From the NCBI RefSeq assembly GCF_018129025.1, contig NZ_JAAEDI010000042.1, positions 1 to 44,661 of the forward strand: a stretch of DNA of 44,661 bases. The letters are read 5' to 3'. A model generated the notes under the pieces. The model did not search any database and was not told the DNA's origin. It worked only from the letters and a program-made list of their open reading frames with translations. This document shows positions 40,672-44,661 of this stretch, one piece after another; positions within the stretch are counted from its first letter, which is position 1, and every line of letters starts with the position of its first letter. Position numbers and translations under genes: made by a program. Source of the stretch: Neoroseomonas terrae (GTDB lineage: Bacteria; Pseudomonadota; Alphaproteobacteria; Acetobacterales; Acetobacteraceae).

Positions 40672-41931
40672 CTATGCCCATGCGCGTCCGGAGAATCGCG
40701 TGGCGCGAAACGGCGTGATGTCGAAGTTGCTCGGCGTGTCGGTGGCGAGGTCCGCGACCAGGCGGCCGGTCGTTGCCGCGAAGGACAAGCCCATATGACC
40801 GTGCCCGAAGGCGTAGATGACATTCCGCGCGATCGTCGCGCGATCGATGACCGGAAGGGAGTCCGGCAGCCCGGGGCGATGGCCCATCCAGAACTTCGCG
40901 CCTTCGGTGTTCAACCCTGGGAAGAGCGCCCGCCCCCCATCAAGGATGCGGCGCGCGCGATCCCAGTTCGCCGGAGCGTCGACGCTGGCGAGTTCCACGG
41001 TGCCCGCCAGACGAAGCCGATCACCCATTGGGAGAACGGCGAAGCCACGCTCGGTATGGGACATGGCATGCCGCGGCATGACGCCTGGGTTGGGCAGCAC
41101 GGCGTGGTACCCGCGCTCACTCTCCAAGGGCAGCCGATCGCCCAGCAGTGCGGTGAGGCGATGCGACCAGGCGCCCGCGGCGATGACGATCTGGCTCGCG
41201 GCGATGAGTCGCCCGCCCTGCAAAGCGACGCCACGCACGGCATCGCCTCCGTGGCTGAAGCCCGTGACGGTGCCATGCTCGACCGTACCGCCGCCGGCGC
41301 GAAAGCCGGTATCCAGGGCGCGCATCAGCGCGAGAGGCTCGATCACCGAGGATCGCTCCGGGGACGCGATGGCGAAGGTGATGTCGTCCGACAGAGTCGG
41401 CTCAAGCGCGCGAAGCGCCTCGCGATCAAGCAGCTCGAATTTCAGCCCGGCCTTGACACGCAGATCCCAGCGCCAGCCCTCCGCGTCGAAGTGCTGGCGT
41501 GACGGATAAAGCCGCAGATGCGGCCCCGGCTGCACCAGCGCCTGAGCGCCCGTCGCTTCCAGCAGAGGCTGGTAGTCGAGGTGGATGCGGTCGGACAGCG
41601 CCGCCAATGCCGCCGAGATGGCCGCGACGCGATCCATCCGGCCCGCGCGCAGCAGCCTGACTAGCCATGGCGTCAGGCGCGGCACATGGCGCCACCTCAG
41701 GGCGAGCGGCCCGAGCGGGTCCATCAGCCAGCGCGGCACCTTGGCCGGCGTGTCGGGACCGGAAAGCGGCACGACCTCGCCAACGGCGAATTGCCCGGCA
41801 TTGCCGAAGGAAGCTGCGCGCTCGGGATCGCCCGGATCGACTAGCGTCACCGGCAGGCCCCGGCGCTGAATCTGCAGTGCCGAGCACAGGCCGATGAAGC
41901 CGCCGCCGATGACGACGACAGGCGCGCTCAC
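40672..41931 (-). CDS. FAD-dependent D-amino-acid dehydrogenase (DadA-like)
   Basis: A 419-residue DAO-family flavoprotein. Dinucleotide fold VVVIGGGFIGLCSALQIQRR at the N terminus, SFGNAGQFAVGEVVPLSGP near residue 42 as in DadA, SERGYHAVLPNPG in the middle, and a C-terminal FAD contact FGHGHMGLSFAATTGRLVAD. Such enzymes deaminate D-amino acids or oxidise imino acids, passing electrons to the membrane quinone pool. ATG overlaps the previous FAD gene stop by four bases. Confidence 0.92.
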   Translation of the reverse strand: MSAPVVVIGGGFIGLCSALQIQRRGLPVTLVDPGDPERAASFGNAGQFAVGEVVPLSGPDTPAKVPRWLMDPLGPLALRWRHVPRLTPWLVRLLRAGRMDRVAAISAALAALSDRIHLDYQPLLEATGAQALVQPGPHLRLYPSRQHFDAEGWRWDLRVKAGLKFELLDREALRALEPTLSDDITFAIASPERSSVIEPLALMRALDTGFRAGGGTVEHGTVTGFSHGGDAVRGVALQGGRLIAASQIVIAAGAWSHRLTALLGDRLPLESERGYHAVLPNPGVMPRHAMSHTERGFAVLPMGDRLRLAGTVELASVDAPANWDRARRILDGGRALFPGLNTEGAKFWMGHRPGLPDSLPVIDRATIARNVIYAFGHGHMGLSFAATTGRLVADLATDTPSNFDITPFRATRFSGRAWA

Positions 41932-43091
41932 GCCTTTGGCCCGTCATCCTGGATCGGCGTGCCGTCGACAATCCGCTGCCATGAGAAGCGCGAGAGGTCG
42001 ATGCTGCGGAAGCCGCCGTCCAGGATCAGTTCCTTGACCGCCCGGCCGACCGCCGGCGCGTGCTGCAGTCCGTGACCTGAGAAGCCGGCGCAAAGCAGCA
42101 TGTTCGGCACGGCGCCGATCCAGTCGATGACGGGATTGCCGTCGAGATGGTTCATGTCGTAGTGCCCGACCCAGCCGCCACGTGGCTTGATGGTCTCGAA
42201 GGCCTGACACTGCTCGGCGAGTTGCGGCCAGAGCTGCTCCTCGAACACCTCGTGCTGGAGGTCCCAGTTGAAGCCCGGAGGCTCGCCGAAATTGGTGTGG
42301 CCGCAGAGATAGACGCCGGAATGCTGTCGCACGGCGAATCCGTTGAGATAGCGCATGGCCGGGAAGGTCTCGACCGCATCCTGCGACAGGAAATGGAACT
42401 GCTGCCGCCGCATGGGGGCGATCGGGATCGTCACGCCGACCATCGCGCAGACATCCGCCGCCCAGCAATTGGCGGTGTTGATGACGATCTCGACCGGGAG
42501 CGTCGCGCCGGACTCCAGCCGTGCCAGCGTGACCCGGTTGCCCTGCATCTCCAGTGCGACCACGCGATCCTTCACAAAGGTGATGCCGAGCCCCTCCGCC
42601 GCACGCCGATATCCCATCAGCGCGGCATTCGGGTCGATCTGCCCGTCGTCCGGCGACAAGGCGCCGATCTCCGCGCCCTTGAAGCTGAAGGAAGGATAGC
42701 GCCGTCGCAATTCGGCGACGTCATGGACTTCGACCTCGACGCCCAGCGCCTGCTGCATGCGGACATTGGCCTCCAGCGAGGCGCGCGCCTCCGCACCCTC
42801 GACGAGGAAGAGGTAGCCGATGCGGTGGAACTGCGGGTCGAAGGTGACCTTGCCGCCGGTAACGTGCTGATCGAAGGCAGAGTAGACGGTGTCCCCGTAC
42901 AGGGACATCTGCACGTTCTCCGGTACAGCGTGCTGCAGGCGAACACCCCCCACGGCACGCGGCGTCGCCGCGAACTCATAGGTCGGGTCCGGCTCGACCA
43001 CAGTGACATCGGCAGCGATGCCGGCGCGCGCGAGCGAATAGGCGATGGCGGAACCCATGATGCCGCCGCCGATGATGACGATACGCCGCAT
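41928..43091 (-). CDS. FAD-dependent oxidoreductase, glycine/sarcosine oxidase-like
   Basis: A 387-residue DAO-family protein. MRRIVIIGGGIMGSAIAYSL is the nucleotide-binding fold, followed by VVEPDPTYEFAATPRAVGGV, SPDDGQIDPNAALMGYRRAA (typical of sarcosine oxidase relatives), INTANCWAADVCAMVGV and CAGFSGHGLQHAPAVGRAVK near the C terminus. Substrates in the family include sarcosine, glycine, dimethylglycine and opines. Two different DAO proteins and an amino-acid uptake system in one operon suggest stepwise catabolism of an N-substituted or D-amino acid. It begins 15 bases after the ATPase gene. Confidence 0.9.
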   Translation of the reverse strand: MRRIVIIGGGIMGSAIAYSLARAGIAADVTVVEPDPTYEFAATPRAVGGVRLQHAVPENVQMSLYGDTVYSAFDQHVTGGKVTFDPQFHRIGYLFLVEGAEARASLEANVRMQQALGVEVEVHDVAELRRRYPSFSFKGAEIGALSPDDGQIDPNAALMGYRRAAEGLGITFVKDRVVALEMQGNRVTLARLESGATLPVEIVINTANCWAADVCAMVGVTIPIAPMRRQQFHFLSQDAVETFPAMRYLNGFAVRQHSGVYLCGHTNFGEPPGFNWDLQHEVFEEQLWPQLAEQCQAFETIKPRGGWVGHYDMNHLDGNPVIDWIGAVPNMLLCAGFSGHGLQHAPAVGRAVKELILDGGFRSIDLSRFSWQRIVDGTPIQDDGPKA

Positions 43092-43106
43092 GGACGCGAC
43101 ACTCCC

Positions 43107-43907
43107 TCAGGCTTGCTGTTCGGCGCCCGTCTCGGGCAGGCGGAACAGCGTGTGGCTGCGCAGGAAGTCGCGCGTGCGCTCGCGCTTCGGATGCAGCAGG
43201 ACTTCCTGCGGCGTACCCTGTTCGTGGACTTCCCCGCCTTCGAGGAAGATGACGCGATGCGCGACGTTGTAGGCGAAGCCGAGCTCATGCGTGACGACCA
43301 GCATGGTCATCCCTTCCTCGGACAGGCGTCGCATCGTCAACAGCACTTCCCCGACCAATTCCGGGTCGAGGGCGGATGTCGCCTCGTCGAACAGCATCAT
43401 GGAGGGTTCCATCGCAAGCGCTCTAGCGATGGCCACACGCTGCTGCTGCCCGCCGGACAGGCGGGCGGGATACTCGCCCGCCTTCTCGAGGATGCCGACG
43501 CGGCGGAGATTGTCATGTGCAAGCTTGCGCGCGGCTTCGGTCGTCATGCCGCGGAGCTTCATCGGCCCGATCATGACGTTGCCCTCGACCGTCATATGCG
43601 GGAACAGGTTGAACTGCTGGAAGACCATCCCGACGCGTGCGCGCAGCGCGTTCAGCTCGGCGTTCGAGTAGGCCATCACGCCGGGCTTCGTCGTCACCTG
43701 TCCGACGAGCTTGCCTTCCACCGTGATGCGGCCTTCGTTCGGCATCTCCAGGAAGTTCAGGCAGCGCAGCAGCGTGCTCTTGCCCGAGCCGGACGCGCCC
43801 AGGATGACCGCGGTCTCACCCTTGCGAACGGACAGGTTGATCCCGCGCAGGACATGGAGAGGACCGAAGCGCTTGTGGAGGTTCTCGACACGCAGGACCT
43901 CAGACAT
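43107..43907 (-). CDS. Polar amino acid ABC transporter, ATP-binding protein (GlnQ/HisP type)
   Basis: A 266-residue ATPase: Walker A GASGSGKST (residues 37-45), Q-loop Gln97, signature LSGGQQQR (150-157), Walker B MMLFDE (170-175) and an H-loop in VVTHELG. The length and the MVFQQFNLFPHMT segment fit the polar amino acid subfamily. It overlaps the permease stop by eight bases. The substrate is probably the amino acid derivative used by the downstream FAD enzymes. A periplasmic binding protein is not in view; it could lie beyond the IS copy at 44580. Confidence 0.95.
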   Translation of the reverse strand: MSEVLRVENLHKRFGPLHVLRGINLSVRKGETAVILGASGSGKSTLLRCLNFLEMPNEGRITVEGKLVGQVTTKPGVMAYSNAELNALRARVGMVFQQFNLFPHMTVEGNVMIGPMKLRGMTTEAARKLAHDNLRRVGILEKAGEYPARLSGGQQQRVAIARALAMEPSMMLFDEATSALDPELVGEVLLTMRRLSEEGMTMLVVTHELGFAYNVAHRVIFLEGGEVHEQGTPQEVLLHPKRERTRDFLRSHTLFRLPETGAEQQA

Positions 43908-44565
43908 GACGACGCAGCCTCCGTTCGAGCCAGGATGACAGCAGGCTGACGAAGGTCAGCGTGACGATGAAGAAGATGCCGACGGCGGTGTAGCTCTCGA
44001 TCGGGCGGAACTCCTGGTCGCTCAGCACCTTGGCGGAGTAGAGGATCTCGCCATAGGCGATGGTGGACGCCACCGTGGTGGTCTTGACGATCTCCATCAC
44101 CTGGTTGGTCAGCGGCGGAACCACAGCACGAACCGCCTGCGGCAGCACGACCCAGCGCATGAGCGCGAGATGGCCGAAGCCGATGGCGCGGGCGGCCTCC
44201 CACTGGCCGCGCTCGATCGACTGGATGCCGGAGCGGAAGATTTCCGCCAGGTAGGCGCCGGCGTAGAGCGAGATTGCGACGGCAGCGGCGCTGAAGGCGT
44301 TGGGCTGCATCCCCGTCAGGATCGGCAGGGTGAAGTAGCACCAGAAGATCTGCACCAGTACCGGGATGTTGCGGAAGAACTCGACATAGGCGACGCCCAG
44401 CAGGCGCAGCGGCGCGAAGCGCGAGAGCTGCGCCGACGCGAAGAGGAGGCCGAGCACGACACCCGCCACGACGCAGGTCGCGGCAAGTCGCAGCGTCCCC
44501 ATCAGCCCGCGCAGGATGAAGTCGCGCTGCTCAAGGAGAAAGGCGAAGTCCCATCCGTGCTCCAT
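43900..44565 (-). CDS. Polar amino acid ABC transporter permease (HisM/GltK type)
   Basis: A 221-residue inner-membrane protein with about five hydrophobic segments (for example LAATCVVAGVVLGLLFASAQ, IPVLVQIFWCYFTLPIL and IFFIVTLTFVSLLSSWLERR) and the ATPase-contact EAA loop WEAARAIGFGHLALMRWVVL. The FFRNIPVLVQIFW motif is characteristic of His/Glu/Gln/Arg/opine permeases, which usually work as dimers or with a second permease. ATG 44565 lies only 14 bases from the end of the IS481-type element, so the natural promoter and any upstream gene of this operon have been separated from it. Confidence 0.95.
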   Translation of the reverse strand: MEHGWDFAFLLEQRDFILRGLMGTLRLAATCVVAGVVLGLLFASAQLSRFAPLRLLGVAYVEFFRNIPVLVQIFWCYFTLPILTGMQPNAFSAAAVAISLYAGAYLAEIFRSGIQSIERGQWEAARAIGFGHLALMRWVVLPQAVRAVVPPLTNQVMEIVKTTTVASTIAYGEILYSAKVLSDQEFRPIESYTAVGIFFIVTLTFVSLLSSWLERRLRRHV

Positions 44566-44579
44566 GCCGCTCTACTTGT

Positions 44580-44661
44580 TTGGTCCCGGGCTTTGATGGT
44601 GCAGTCTTCTCGCCGGCATGGAGGGATGCGCTATGGGCCAGGTTCTCCACGGCTGCGCCCG
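44580..44661 (+). mobile_element. IS481-type insertion sequence, right copy (continues past window)
   Basis: Starts TTGGTCCCGGGCTTTGATGG and includes the transposase start ATG at 44632-44634 (MGQVLHGCAR). It matches the left copy at 249-329 with about seven substitutions and one single-base insertion. Orientation is the same as on the left, so the two form a direct repeat about 44.3 kb apart. Only the first 82 bases are visible, so whether this copy is intact is unknown. Confidence 0.75.

Noticed and set aside
42147..43949. Another 600-codon plus-strand frame
   Set aside because: Antisense to the FAD oxidoreductase and ABC ATPase genes; composition (many Arg, His, Asp) is typical of a mirror frame and no motif is present.
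1..44661. CRISPR arrays, riboswitches, toxin-antitoxin or phage-defence genes
   Set aside because: No regularly spaced repeats, no recognisable aptamer-like leaders and no defence-family proteins were found; the Rad50/YhaN-like tail at 1-186 is too short to argue for a defence system.

Overview
The window looks like chromosomal accessory DNA from a high-GC alphaproteobacterium. Genes are packed with 1-, 4- and 8-base overlaps, and there are seven orphan tripartite-tricarboxylate-transporter (TctC/Bug) binding proteins, many CoA-dependent catabolic enzymes, and IclR and CysB-like LysR regulators. This mix is typical of Roseomonas-type Acetobacteraceae and similar organisms; the taxon is inferred from gene content, not from a marker gene. 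I saw no rRNA, tRNA, CRISPR array or replication origin.

Layout. 1-186: C-terminal end of a Rad50/YhaN-like ATPase. 249-810: decayed IS481-type transposase. 883-1629: type II haloacid dehalogenase. 1630-2913: gene-poor, with an SMP-30/gluconolactonase fragment. Module A (2914-7792, +): LLM flavin monooxygenase, crotonase, TctC, acyl-CoA ligase. Module B (14522 down to 7936, -): TctC, acyl-CoA dehydrogenase, NDP-forming acyl-CoA synthetase, crotonase, an embedded IclR regulator, and two small hotdog dehydratases. Module C (15039-22554, +): IclR, NDP-forming acyl-CoA synthetase, crotonase, two paired acyl-CoA dehydrogenases, TctC. Module D (27831 down to 22729, -, with divergent LysR at 27966): TctC, FMN alpha-hydroxy-acid oxidase, TauD/TfdA dioxygenase, second TctC, FAH-family hydrolase. 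Module E (36134 down to 28965, -, with divergent LysR at 36252): TctC, crotonase, TctC, two acyl-CoA dehydrogenases, and an NDP-forming acyl-CoA synthetase broken by a frameshift and internal deletion. 37179-38748: gene graveyard with an inverted-repeat cluster and a racemase remnant. Module F (38801-44565): ureidoglycine aminohydrolase (+), then an opposed operon of polar amino-acid ABC permease and ATPase, two FAD amine oxidoreductases and a class IV aminotransferase. 44580-44661: start of a second IS481-type copy in the same orientation as the first.

Working together. Modules A, B, C and E repeat one plan: a Tat-exported binding protein, an enzyme that attaches CoA to a carboxylic acid, then dehydrogenation and hydration or isomerisation of the acyl-CoA. 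Each has its own regulator or sits alone, which suggests parallel pathways for different, unidentified organic acids. Module D follows another logic (oxygenase, hydroxyacid oxidase, C-C hydrolase) with two near-duplicate binding proteins. No TctA/TctB membrane subunits are present, so the binding proteins must use transporters encoded elsewhere or act as sensors. The block is bracketed by direct IS481-type copies, so it could behave as a recombining island. The function of the modules is inference; family assignments come from motifs read in the translations.
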